In this document: piece by piece, positions 8,223 to 16,375 of the stretch | Layout: the number at the start of each line of letters is the position of its first letter | Position numbering within the stretch: position 1 is the stretch's first letter | Source: an uncultured Sphingobacteriaceae bacterium | Lineage (GTDB): Bacteria > Bacteroidota > Bacteroidia > Sphingobacteriales > Sphingobacteriaceae | NCBI GenBank assembly: GCA_946480915.1 | Contig: CAMLLO010000030.1 | Span: 1-52,784 of the forward strand | DNA: 52,784 bases | Direction: 5' to 3' | The notes under the pieces: generated by a model | What the model saw: the letters and a program-made list of their open reading frames with translations, nothing else | Told to the model about the DNA's origin: nothing | The model's database searches: none | Made by a program: the position numbers and the translations under genes

Positions 8223-8695
8223 TACCTGGAGATTTCAAGTATTTCGAATTCCATTTTACCGGCCGGTACTGCAATCTCCACGGTATCACCCACCGATTTA
8301 CCCAATAAGCCTTTTGCAATCGGGGATTTAACAGAAATCTTGCCCGACTTCAAATCTGCCTCAGTTTCCGAAACAAGCTGATAGGTCATCGCAGAACCAT
8401 TTCTAATATTCTTTATTTTAACGATAGAAAGCGCTAATACTTTCGATGTATCTAGTTTGGATTCATCGATTAATCTGGCGTTTGCGAGTGACTCGCCCAG
8501 TTTGGCAATCTTTGCCTCATGCATCCCTTGTGCTTCTTTGGCTGCATCATATTCGGCGTTCTCAGAAAGATCTCCCTTATCCCGGGCTTCGGCAATTGCT
8601 TTTGCTATTTGAGACCTGCCTTCGGTTTTTAAATAATGCAACTCTTCTTTAAGTTTTTCTATTCCTTCTTTGGTATAATATGTTACCTCTGCCAT
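8222..8695 (-). CDS. greA: Transcript cleavage factor GreA
   Basis: A 157-residue GreA/GreB-family protein that rescues backtracked RNA polymerase by stimulating transcript cleavage. The N-terminal coiled-coil hairpin contains DKGDLSENAEYDAAKEAQ, with the acidic tip that reaches the polymerase active site. The C-terminal FKBP-like domain contains SPIAKGLLGKSVGDTVEI. The next gene (HIT) starts at its stop codon. A terminator-like hairpin ends 27 bp upstream of the ATG (8722-8763). Confidence 0.95.
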   Translation of the reverse strand: MAEVTYYTKEGIEKLKEELHYLKTEGRSQIAKAIAEARDKGDLSENAEYDAAKEAQGMHEAKIAKLGESLANARLIDESKLDTSKVLALSIVKIKNIRNGSAMTYQLVSETEADLKSGKISVKSPIAKGLLGKSVGDTVEIAVPAGKMEFEILEISR

Positions 8696-8721
8696 GACTC
8701 ACTAGTAGGTTTAAACTGTAT

Positions 8722-8763
8722 AAAAAACAACAAGACCACACCAGTATCCTTGGTATAGTCTTG
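8722..8763 (-). terminator. Rho-independent terminator / possible greA leader attenuator
   Basis: On the minus strand CAAGAC (8763-8758) pairs with GTCTTG (8736-8731) and an inner ACCA pairs with TGGT, followed by TTGTTTTTTA, so this is a standard intrinsic terminator shape. It lies 115 bp after the stop of the upstream sugar kinase, which it could terminate. It ends only 27 nt before the greA ATG, so any greA promoter upstream of it would put it inside the greA leader. Confidence 0.6.
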
Positions 8764-8877
8764 CTTCGTATTATCACGAAGATATATTTAGCAAATTATA
8801 AATGCAAATTTTGTTTAAAAGGTATTGCTAAAAAACAACGATTTAACATTGCAATTTACTCAATAACAGCAGGCATA

Positions 8878-9726
8878 TTAAATCGTTTTGTTTATAATAT
8901 ATTCGGTCAGCTCATTTATCGGACTGGCAATTACTTTTCCAAGCTTAATTTTAAACTTCTTGCAAACCTCCGCTAGAATATCCTGAAAGAAATATGCAAC
9001 TGAGCCCACGAAATGACAAGGGTAGGCCTGATAGTTTGCCTGACGAAGGATATGAATTTTTGCGAACTCTTCAAAACCCTGAAACAAAATGGATCGAATT
9101 AATTCATTATCCCGATGCTTATACATAAATCTTGAAAAAGAAGCGAGATAAATATTAGGAGAAGGTTTTTGATAAACATTAACGATGATACTCTCTTTAT
9201 CAAGCTGATACAAGGCCTCAAATGCATTCTTCAGATCAACCGGCATTAGGCCATATAGATAGGCTGTGATTATTTTCTTTCCAAAATAGGTGCCCGATCC
9301 TTCATCGCCTAAAATAAATCCTATTCCATGTTTTCCGTAATGAGCTTGTTCACCATCAAAGAAAGCAATATTTGAACCGGTACCAAGCACGCAAGTAAAG
9401 CCTTTATTGCTTCCGCAAGTAGCGTAAACAGCTCCTAAAACGTCATTTTCAACGTTGATGAAAGCCTTCGAGAATACTTTAGAAAGGCCGTTTGATACTA
9501 CTTCTCGTTTATCCGGACTGGAGCAGCCGGCCCCGAAAAAGTGCACTTCTTTAATTTTGGAATTATACTTCTGAACTTCATCGTAACCGGAAAGTAATTT
9601 GCAGATTTCTTTTTCATTAACAAAAAAGGGATTAAGACCTTTGGTGCTAAATTCTACACGCTCTGTCTCATCTCCTGTAATTGTCCAATCTGCTTTTGAA
9701 GAACCGCTATCGGCTACCAGAATCAT
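8878..9726 (-). CDS. BadF/BadG-type sugar kinase (probable N-acetylglucosamine/MurNAc kinase)
   Basis: A 282-residue ASKHA-fold ATPase. Phosphate-binding motifs are DSGSSKADW (from residue 6), LGTGSNIA (from 114) and GDEGSG (140-145). This architecture (PF01869) is shared by N-acetylglucosamine kinases and by MurNAc/GlcNAc kinases used for peptidoglycan recycling. Bacteroidota homologues are normally annotated that way, but the sugar cannot be fixed from sequence. The gene begins 2 bp after a CheY-like regulator on the same strand and is followed by a terminator at 8722-8763. Confidence 0.75.
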   Translation of the reverse strand: MILVADSGSSKADWTITGDETERVEFSTKGLNPFFVNEKEICKLLSGYDEVQKYNSKIKEVHFFGAGCSSPDKREVVSNGLSKVFSKAFINVENDVLGAVYATCGSNKGFTCVLGTGSNIAFFDGEQAHYGKHGIGFILGDEGSGTYFGKKIITAYLYGLMPVDLKNAFEALYQLDKESIIVNVYQKPSPNIYLASFSRFMYKHRDNELIRSILFQGFEEFAKIHILRQANYQAYPCHFVGSVAYFFQDILAEVCKKFKIKLGKVIASPINELTEYIINKTI

Positions 9727-9728
9727 GC

Positions 9729-10151
9729 TTATCCAATCTCATTCAATATTTTTTCAGTAAGTGGTTTACTGATAAACTTTGAAACCAGATCATTTTCGGC
9801 AATTTGCTTCATATCATCCGGGTCAAGAGACGAAGATAACATATAAATTTTTAAGTAGGAATTTTCTAAATCAGTTATATCACTAAGTCGGGCAAGAAAT
9901 TGAAACCCATCCATTTCCGGCATTCTGATATCAAGAAAAATTACATCAGGAAGTATACCCTCTGCTGCACATTGTTGTAAATAGGCAATGGCTTTTACCG
10001 GCGAATCGATAACAGTAATATCAGCAGCGAAATTATTTGACTGTATCATCTTTCTGTTGATAAGATTATCAACATAACTATCATCTACAAGTAGTACTGA
10101 TCTGTATCTAAAGTCTTCCATATTAGGTATAAACCGCAGCTCGGATGTCAT
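9729..10151 (-). CDS. Single-domain (CheY-like) response regulator
   Basis: A 140-residue receiver domain with no output domain. The acidic pair is D23-D24 (LLVDDS), the phospho-acceptor is D74 in FLDIRMPEMDGF, the switch Ser is near 106 (MLSSS) and the conserved Lys is 129 (ISKPL). An alternative start is the internal Met at residue 11. No histidine kinase lies nearby, so its partner is unknown. The 2-bp gap to the sugar kinase implies co-transcription, which is unexpected functionally. Confidence 0.88.
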   Translation of the reverse strand: MTSELRFIPNMEDFRYRSVLLVDDSYVDNLINRKMIQSNNFAADITVIDSPVKAIAYLQQCAAEGILPDVIFLDIRMPEMDGFQFLARLSDITDLENSYLKIYMLSSSLDPDDMKQIAENDLVSKFISKPLTEKILNEIG

Positions 10152-10206
10152 CTTTGTACGGAATTCAGGTAAAAAAAGTTGTATAAACTTAACAATAATT
10201 TTAATA

Positions 10207-11514
10207 TCACAAGTTTATAGAGCCAGAAATCTTTTTCAATGATATTTCTGCTATCTTGGCCTGGTACCTGGAATTATTTAAACGAACAGTAGCGTTAAGA
10301 TAATTGAGTTGCGCATCCCTGATTTCCACCTGGGTAATGGTTCCTAAACGATAGCGGGTGAGCGTGATATCTAAATTCTGACTCGCGATTTTTTGATTGC
10401 TCTCTTCAAGCTTCACTAAACTCAAACTTGTTAGGTACGTTTGGTATGCACTTGCCAACTGTGCATTTACACTTTGATTAATTCGTTGATAATCCAGCTC
10501 CGCACTTCGTATCAGCACTTCAGAGTTTTTTTCATTTTTGCGTTGCAGAAAACCGTTGAAGATATTGATAGATGCATTAAGGCCGTAATTAAATCCTCTG
10601 CCGGTTGTTTGCGTGGCAAAACCCAGAGCCGATTCGGACCGATTAAAATTATATCCGCTGTTTATACCCACAACAGGATATCTGTTGGCTTTTACCTGTT
10701 TCAAATCCAATTCGGCAATTCTCCGGCTTATTAAGGCCGCCCGTAAAGCGGGATTCTGCTGCATGGACCGAGAAAGAAGCTCAGCAAACACGAGCCGGTC
10801 GTCAATTTCAAAGCGATCAGCAACACGAAACTCCAGGTTGACATCTCTGGCCATCAACTCATTTAAAGCGATTTGTGATGTTCTGTACAATACCTGCTGT
10901 TGTAAATAATTGGTGGTATCGGTATTATAATCCACCTGCGCATTTAATACTTCTAACCGGGCGGCTTTCCCCACTTCAAAACGTGTTTGGGCTGTTTTTA
11001 CTCTTAACCGAGAAATTGAGACGGCCGTATCGAATGCTTTAAGCTGCTGTTGTTGCTGAACGAGGTTATAATATCTTTCCATCACATCACCCAAAGTAGA
11101 AAGAACATTGAGCTGAAGATTGGCGTCCCCCAACCGCTGCAATTCTTTCAATTGATCGTACCTGGCAAACATCTTAAAGCCATTAAAAACCGTCCAGTTT
11201 AGGCCAACGCCGTAGTTCAGGGTATTTCCCCGGGCATTATTCCGCTCAGTAACCACACCTGTCTCGCGGGTTTGTGTACTATTTTGAATGGTGTTATTGT
11301 TATTGAGCGTTCCTAAAACAGATGGAAGCATGCCAGCATTAGCACGGCTTACATTTCGCCCGGCAATCTCAACATCATTCTTTGAAATAAGTATGTTGTA
11401 ATTCTTTTCTAAGGTAATTTTTACCGCATCTTCAAGCGTTAACATTTCCTGAGCAAAACTGGCACAGGCATACAGCACACAAAGCAATAGCAGTAGTATA
11501 TTTTTAAACTTCAT
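10207..11514 (-). CDS. tolC: TolC-family outer-membrane efflux protein
   Basis: A 435-residue outer-membrane factor of a tripartite efflux pump. It has a signal peptide (residues about 1-21, ending ASFAQ) and two copies of the OEP repeat of long coiled helices, with the LTLEDAV opening and repeated LRVKTAQTRFEVGKAARLEV-like and LTRYRLGTITQVEIRDAQ-like segments. The start lies 8 bp from the end of the RND gene, so acrA-acrB-tolC are one operon. The symbol is used in the generic sense. Confidence 0.9.
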   Translation of the reverse strand: MKFKNILLLLLCVLYACASFAQEMLTLEDAVKITLEKNYNILISKNDVEIAGRNVSRANAGMLPSVLGTLNNNNTIQNSTQTRETGVVTERNNARGNTLNYGVGLNWTVFNGFKMFARYDQLKELQRLGDANLQLNVLSTLGDVMERYYNLVQQQQQLKAFDTAVSISRLRVKTAQTRFEVGKAARLEVLNAQVDYNTDTTNYLQQQVLYRTSQIALNELMARDVNLEFRVADRFEIDDRLVFAELLSRSMQQNPALRAALISRRIAELDLKQVKANRYPVVGINSGYNFNRSESALGFATQTTGRGFNYGLNASINIFNGFLQRKNEKNSEVLIRSAELDYQRINQSVNAQLASAYQTYLTSLSLVKLEESNQKIASQNLDITLTRYRLGTITQVEIRDAQLNYLNATVRLNNSRYQAKIAEISLKKISGSINL

Positions 11515-11522
11515 ACAGGTAA

Positions 11523-14500
11523 TTAATGCGCGCTAACTTCTTCTTGTTCAAACTCCTTGATTCTGTCGAACTCCGGATGATGTTTTCGATCTTTAGACCA
11601 CATCGAATAAATGCCCGGGATCACGAATAAAGTTAGGATTAGAGAAAAGATTGTCCCCCCAACAATCACCACACCCATTCCAACACGACTTTGAGAGGCA
11701 GCCCCCAGAGCCAGCGCAATTGGCAAAGCACCCAATGCAATCGCCAAACTGGTCATCAAAATCGGTCGGAGTCTTGCTTCAGAGGCTTCCATAATGGCTT
11801 GCATTTTAGACTTTCCTTGCTCTCTTAGCTGATTGGCAAATTCAACAATTAAAATTCCGTTCTTCGTTACAAGACCGATCAGCATAATGGTTCCTATCTG
11901 ACTAAAGATATTCCAGGTTTGTCCGAAAAGCCATAAAGAAAACATAGCCCCCGCCACCGCCATTGGTACGGTGAGAATAATAATAAGAGGATCGAGAAAG
12001 CTCTCGAACTGTGCTGCAAGAATGAGGTAAATTAATAAAAGTGCCAAACCAAAAGCAAATGCGGTATTCGAACTGCTTTCCACAAAATCCCTGGATTCAC
12101 CTGACAAATCAGTCGAAAAAGTATCATCCAATACTTTATCACGTATCCTATCCATAGCCTCAATACCGTCGCCAATACTCTTACCGGGTGCCAAACCGGC
12201 AGAAATTGTTGCAGAAAGATATCTGTTGTTATGGTATAATTGAGGCGGACTGCTGCGTTCTTCTAAGGTGACCACATTGTCCAGCTGAATTAACTGACCG
12301 GTTTGGCTTCTCACAAATAAGGACGTTAAATCGAGAGGATCATCTCTGTCTTCGCGTTCAAATTGGCCCATAACCTGATATTGGCGGCCATTCATCATAA
12401 AGTAACCAAAGCGTTGGCCGCTTAATGACAATTGGAGTGTTTGCGCGATATCCAAGACCGAAACACCTAAACTTTGAGCCTTTTCACGATCAATAGTAAT
12501 ATTAATCTCAGGCTTATCAAACTTCAAATTTACATCGACCATAGAAAAAGTTGGATCCGCATCAGCTTCATCCATAAACTGAGGTATTTTTTCCCGAAGC
12601 TTCTCAAAGTTAGGTGCCTGAATAATGTATTGAATCGGTTGTCCCCCGCGTCGGTTTACGGAGATCGTTGGCTGCTGCGTAACAGAGACCCGCGCTTCTG
12701 AATACTTTTTCGTGATTTTTGTTAACTGTTCCGCTATTTCTTGTTGTGAACGCTTCCGTTCATTGGGTTGCTTTAAACCGATCCTTACCATGCCACTATT
12801 TACAGAGCCTGAACCGCTAAATCCGGGAGCAGTAATAACAAGGGCTACTTGCTTCTCGGGCACAGAATCATTTATAACCTGGGTTAGCTCCTGCATAAAA
12901 CGATCTGTATAATCGTAAGATGCGCCTTCCTGAGCGGACACTTGCAGCCTGAGCATACTTCTGTCATCCAGAGGCGCAGTTTCTTTTACAAGCTTCGAGT
13001 AAAAGAAAACAGTGATTGCTAAACACAGAAAAATGATCGGGAAACTTAACCAGCGCTTTTTCATGAAATTTTCCAAAGCATCTGCATACCCGGAGTTCAT
13101 TTTCTGAAAATACGGCTCGCTCCATACATAGAATCTTGACTTTCTTTGTTCACCGCCTTTCATCAAATAGGCGTTAAGCATTGGAGTTAAGGTTAGAGAT
13201 ACAAAGGCCGATATTAAAACCGCCGACCCGATGACGACTCCAAACTCCCGGAATAAGCGCCCTACAAAGCCTTCCAGGAAAATCACCGGAAGGAATACGG
13301 CAGCAAGGGTAATCGAGATGGAGATTACGGCCATAAAAATTTCGTTCGATCCTTTAATAGCCGCTTCGATTGGCGACATTCCCGCTTCCACCTTTTTATA
13401 AATATTTTCTGTTACCACGATGCCGTCATCGACAACCAGACCGGTTGCCAAAACAATAGCCAGCAAGGTTAAAACGTTAACAGAAAAGCCTGCCAGGTAC
13501 ATTATAAAAAAGGTTGCTATGAGCGAAACCGGAATATCAATTAAAGGCCTGAAGGCGATTCCCCAGTCGCGGAAGAACAAGTAAATAATTAAAATCACCA
13601 GAATTAGCGCTACCAAAATTGTCTCCGCAACTTCGACAACCGACTTTTTAATGAATAATGTATTATCCATTGCAATGTTCAATTGCAAATCTTTGGGTGC
13701 TTCGTTCTTTAGTCTTTCAAATTCTTGGTAAAACTTTGATGCTATCTCCAGATAATTTGTTCCTGGTTGAGGAATTATAGCCAGCCCAATCATCGGCTGA
13801 CCCGACTCACTCATTTTTGTTTCTAGGTTTTCTGGTCCAAGCTCTGCCGAACCAATATCGCTGTAGCGGATAATTTTATCTCCGTCTGATTTTACTATAA
13901 GATTATTAAACTGTTCCTCAGTGGACAAATTACCAATGGTTTTCACCACCAATTCTGTATTGGCACCTGTAACTTTTCCCGAAGGCAACTCAATATTCTG
14001 CCGGTTCAGAGCATTCCTTACATCAGATACGGTGAGTCCGTAAGAAGCAAGTTTGGCTGGGTTTAACCATAAACGCATAGCGAATCGTTTTTGACCCCAG
14101 ATTTGAACGCTACTCACGCCCGGAATGGTTTGAAAACGTTGCGAAAGCACATTTTCCGCATAATCACTCAGTTCCAACTGATCGCGTGTGGTGCTCTGAA
14201 CAGTCATTGTAAGAATTGGATCAGAATCTGCGTCGGCTTTAGAAACTACCGGAGGCGAGTCAATGTCATCGGGTAAATTACGAACCGCTTGTGAGACTTT
14301 ATCACGCACATCATTGGCAGCTTCCTCTAAGTTTTTACTAAGATTAAACTCGATAGTGATGCGACTGGAACCCTGATTACTTGAAGATGTTATATTGCGT
14401 ATTCCATCAATTGAATTTATAGCTTTTTCCAGGGGCTCGGTAATCTGCGATTCGATGATATCCGAATTAGCCCCGGAATAATTGGTTCTTACCGATACAA

Positions 14501-14630
14501 TAGCCGGATCGATCGAGGGAAACTCTCTAATACCTAAAAATGTATAACCAATTACTCCAAATAGAATAAGCATAAGGTTAATTACGATAGTAAAAACCGG
14601 CCGCCTTATGCTTGTAGTTGATAAACTCAT
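11523..14630 (-). CDS. acrB: RND efflux pump inner-membrane transporter (AcrB/HAE1 family)
   Basis: A 1035-residue proton-driven multidrug exporter. It has 12 membrane helices with two large periplasmic loops. The start TSIRRPVFTIVINLMLILFG is typical of HAE1 transporters. The proton-relay Asp pair lies in GLVVDDGIVVTENI (about residue 400), and the conserved Lys region in LVTKNGILIVEFANQ. The length is normal. The start overlaps the adaptor gene by 4 bp (ATGA), a sign of tight coupling. The frameshifted marR directly upstream of the operon is the obvious candidate former regulator. Confidence 0.95.
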   Translation of the reverse strand: MSLSTTSIRRPVFTIVINLMLILFGVIGYTFLGIREFPSIDPAIVSVRTNYSGANSDIIESQITEPLEKAINSIDGIRNITSSSNQGSSRITIEFNLSKNLEEAANDVRDKVSQAVRNLPDDIDSPPVVSKADADSDPILTMTVQSTTRDQLELSDYAENVLSQRFQTIPGVSSVQIWGQKRFAMRLWLNPAKLASYGLTVSDVRNALNRQNIELPSGKVTGANTELVVKTIGNLSTEEQFNNLIVKSDGDKIIRYSDIGSAELGPENLETKMSESGQPMIGLAIIPQPGTNYLEIASKFYQEFERLKNEAPKDLQLNIAMDNTLFIKKSVVEVAETILVALILVILIIYLFFRDWGIAFRPLIDIPVSLIATFFIMYLAGFSVNVLTLLAIVLATGLVVDDGIVVTENIYKKVEAGMSPIEAAIKGSNEIFMAVISISITLAAVFLPVIFLEGFVGRLFREFGVVIGSAVLISAFVSLTLTPMLNAYLMKGGEQRKSRFYVWSEPYFQKMNSGYADALENFMKKRWLSFPIIFLCLAITVFFYSKLVKETAPLDDRSMLRLQVSAQEGASYDYTDRFMQELTQVINDSVPEKQVALVITAPGFSGSGSVNSGMVRIGLKQPNERKRSQQEIAEQLTKITKKYSEARVSVTQQPTISVNRRGGQPIQYIIQAPNFEKLREKIPQFMDEADADPTFSMVDVNLKFDKPEINITIDREKAQSLGVSVLDIAQTLQLSLSGQRFGYFMMNGRQYQVMGQFEREDRDDPLDLTSLFVRSQTGQLIQLDNVVTLEERSSPPQLYHNNRYLSATISAGLAPGKSIGDGIEAMDRIRDKVLDDTFSTDLSGESRDFVESSSNTAFAFGLALLLIYLILAAQFESFLDPLIIILTVPMAVAGAMFSLWLFGQTWNIFSQIGTIMLIGLVTKNGILIVEFANQLREQGKSKMQAIMEASEARLRPILMTSLAIALGALPIALALGAASQSRVGMGVVIVGGTIFSLILTLFVIPGIYSMWSKDRKHHPEFDRIKEFEQEEVSAH

Positions 14631-15724
14631 AATTTCACATTCTTCCTATTTCCGGTATTCACCTTTACTTTACTCCCGTCTTTTAAAGACATGATACCGG
14701 TCGTTAATACCGTATCTCCAGCCTTTAATCCGGAAATAACTAAAATTTCTTTTTCCGTTCTGGTAGATGTTTGCACCATTACTTCTTTTGCTTTTCCACT
14801 GTCCGTTACAAATACTTTTTTTCCGTCCTGAACCGGAATTATTGCTTCTGTTGGAATTAAAATCGCATCCTCTATGGTTGCCAAGGGTAATGAAATACTA
14901 GCAAATGAACCGGGAATTAATACGCCACCTGGATTATCCGCTTTGGCTCGCAGCTGTAAAGTTCGCGTTGCGGCTTCGATACGTGGTTCAATTGCATACA
15001 CTCTTGCGGTATAAGTCTGGGCAGAGCCAGCCACCGAAAAATTAATTGTTGCGCCTGCTTTAACCTTTCCCGAATATTTTTCGGGAACAGAAAAAGTGAT
15101 TTTTACCGGATTCAAACTCACCAAATTGGTGATCGGCATAGATGGAGTAACATATTCTCCGACAGAAACTGATCTTAAACCTATTCTTCCGCTAAACGGA
15201 GCACTTACAACTGTTTTTGCCAGCTGCGCACGAATTAACTGGCTTTGCGCCTTGGCCGTCCGGAAATCCGCTGACGCAATATCATACTCTTCACGGCTTA
15301 TAGCCTCCTTCTGCAGCAACAAACGTGCACGTCTTTCATTCTCGGCCGCTAAATTCTGTTTTGTATTTGCCTGTGCTAACTGCGCCCTGAGTTCCGAATC
15401 GTCTATCTTAACTAATGTCTGACCTCTCCTTACATTCGATCCTTCATTAAAATATATTCCTTTTATAATACCCGGTACCTCGCTTATGATCCGCACCTCT
15501 TCATTCGCATCAATTGAACCTGTTACTGTAAGCGAATTTTCAAAGCTTACAGGGCTTACCACAATACCATTCACGCTCATTGGTCGTTGGTCTCCCCCTC
15601 CAGCACGGCCTCCTTTTCCGGAACTGCCTGGTCCGGCGATTTTGTGATTCTCTGAAATGCGATATAAGATCAAAGAAACAAAGCCGAGGGCGAGTACAGT
15701 GTAAATAATGTATTTAATTTTCAT
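14627..15724 (-). CDS. acrA: RND periplasmic adaptor (membrane fusion protein, AcrA-like)
   Basis: A 365-residue adaptor that joins the RND transporter to TolC. An N-terminal membrane anchor (about 4-22) has no lipobox Cys, so it is probably held by its helix. Next come a Gly-rich linker, the split biotinyl-lipoyl domain (around VRIISEVPGIIKGIYFNEGS and TVVSAPFSGRIGLRSVSVGE), an alpha-hairpin rich in Ala/Gln/Arg, a beta-barrel and a C-terminal membrane-proximal domain. It is the first gene of the acrA-acrB-tolC operon, about 96 bp after the marR remnant. Confidence 0.93.
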   Translation of the reverse strand: MKIKYIIYTVLALGFVSLILYRISENHKIAGPGSSGKGGRAGGGDQRPMSVNGIVVSPVSFENSLTVTGSIDANEEVRIISEVPGIIKGIYFNEGSNVRRGQTLVKIDDSELRAQLAQANTKQNLAAENERRARLLLQKEAISREEYDIASADFRTAKAQSQLIRAQLAKTVVSAPFSGRIGLRSVSVGEYVTPSMPITNLVSLNPVKITFSVPEKYSGKVKAGATINFSVAGSAQTYTARVYAIEPRIEAATRTLQLRAKADNPGGVLIPGSFASISLPLATIEDAILIPTEAIIPVQDGKKVFVTDSGKAKEVMVQTSTRTEKEILVISGLKAGDTVLTTGIMSLKDGSKVKVNTGNRKNVKL

Positions 15725-15820
15725 CAGGATTCCTTTGTTTTTTACATGAAGCTCTCACGAGTTTATTCATTCCGTTTGTGGGGTGCAAATTCATGATGGT
15801 TTTATCTTAACTTTTATAAT

Positions 15821-16263
15821 TTATTGCATTTTCAGCAGTTTTCGCGTCCGACAAATTACTGCTAATCTGTTGCAGTACAACAAAAAATGTTTCAATCTGA
15901 CCCTTAATATATTTTCCACCGACTTATTATTCAGTCTGATTATTGCTTGTTCAATTTTCGGAATTATTCCTCTGGCTTTTTCTGTCAATTTAATCAGATG
16001 CTGGCGTCTGTCCCTTTCATTGATCGTGCGTACGACGTAGCCTTTATCCGACAAATAATCAATTATACTCACATATATGACTTATCCACTTCCAATAATT
16101 CACTTAGTGTTTTTTGCGTCAATTGCTCGGTATAACGATTAATCAGCACCCGGACAAACTGGTATCGGTCAATATTCATTTCTCCCGTTTCTTTCGAAAA
16201 GAGTCCTGCATATTTATTACCGGCAGAAAGTAGTAAATGAGCCACTGGATGTTGAATGTTCAA
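15821..16263 (-). pseudogene. MarR-family transcriptional regulator, frameshifted
   Basis: Two overlapping frames together make one MarR-type winged-helix repressor of about 150 residues. The upstream part encodes the dimerisation helix and the first half of the helix-turn-helix (TLSELLEVDKSYM) and ends at a TGA at 16069-16071. The downstream part continues the same domain at once (SIIDYLSDKGYVVRTINERD, then the wing and last helices). At the junction the sequence is ATGTGAGT; one extra G (ATGGTGAGT) would restore a continuous MVSIID. The break falls in the DNA-recognition helix, so the short product should not bind DNA. The frame is open up to a TTG at 16290, but a TATTTTTG box at 16272-16279 suggests a TTG start at 16263. 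The gene precedes the RND operon, a typical MarR-efflux arrangement. A sequencing error cannot be excluded. Confidence 0.8.
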
Positions 16264-16271
16264 ATAGAGTA

Positions 16272-16279
16272 CAAAAATA
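16272..16279 (-). promoter_or_regulatory. Candidate -7 box for the marR remnant and possibly the efflux operon
   Basis: The minus strand reads TATTTTTG, an exact TAnnTTTG match. The predicted transcript would start a few bases before the TTG at 16263. Confidence 0.35.
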
Positions 16280-16375
16280 CCTATGCCCAAACCAACTAGT
16301 TGAAAGTACCAAGTATTTTACAGATGTTAATCAAGTTCTGACCAGCGGTATAATTTTTTTGATTAAAATTGGATA

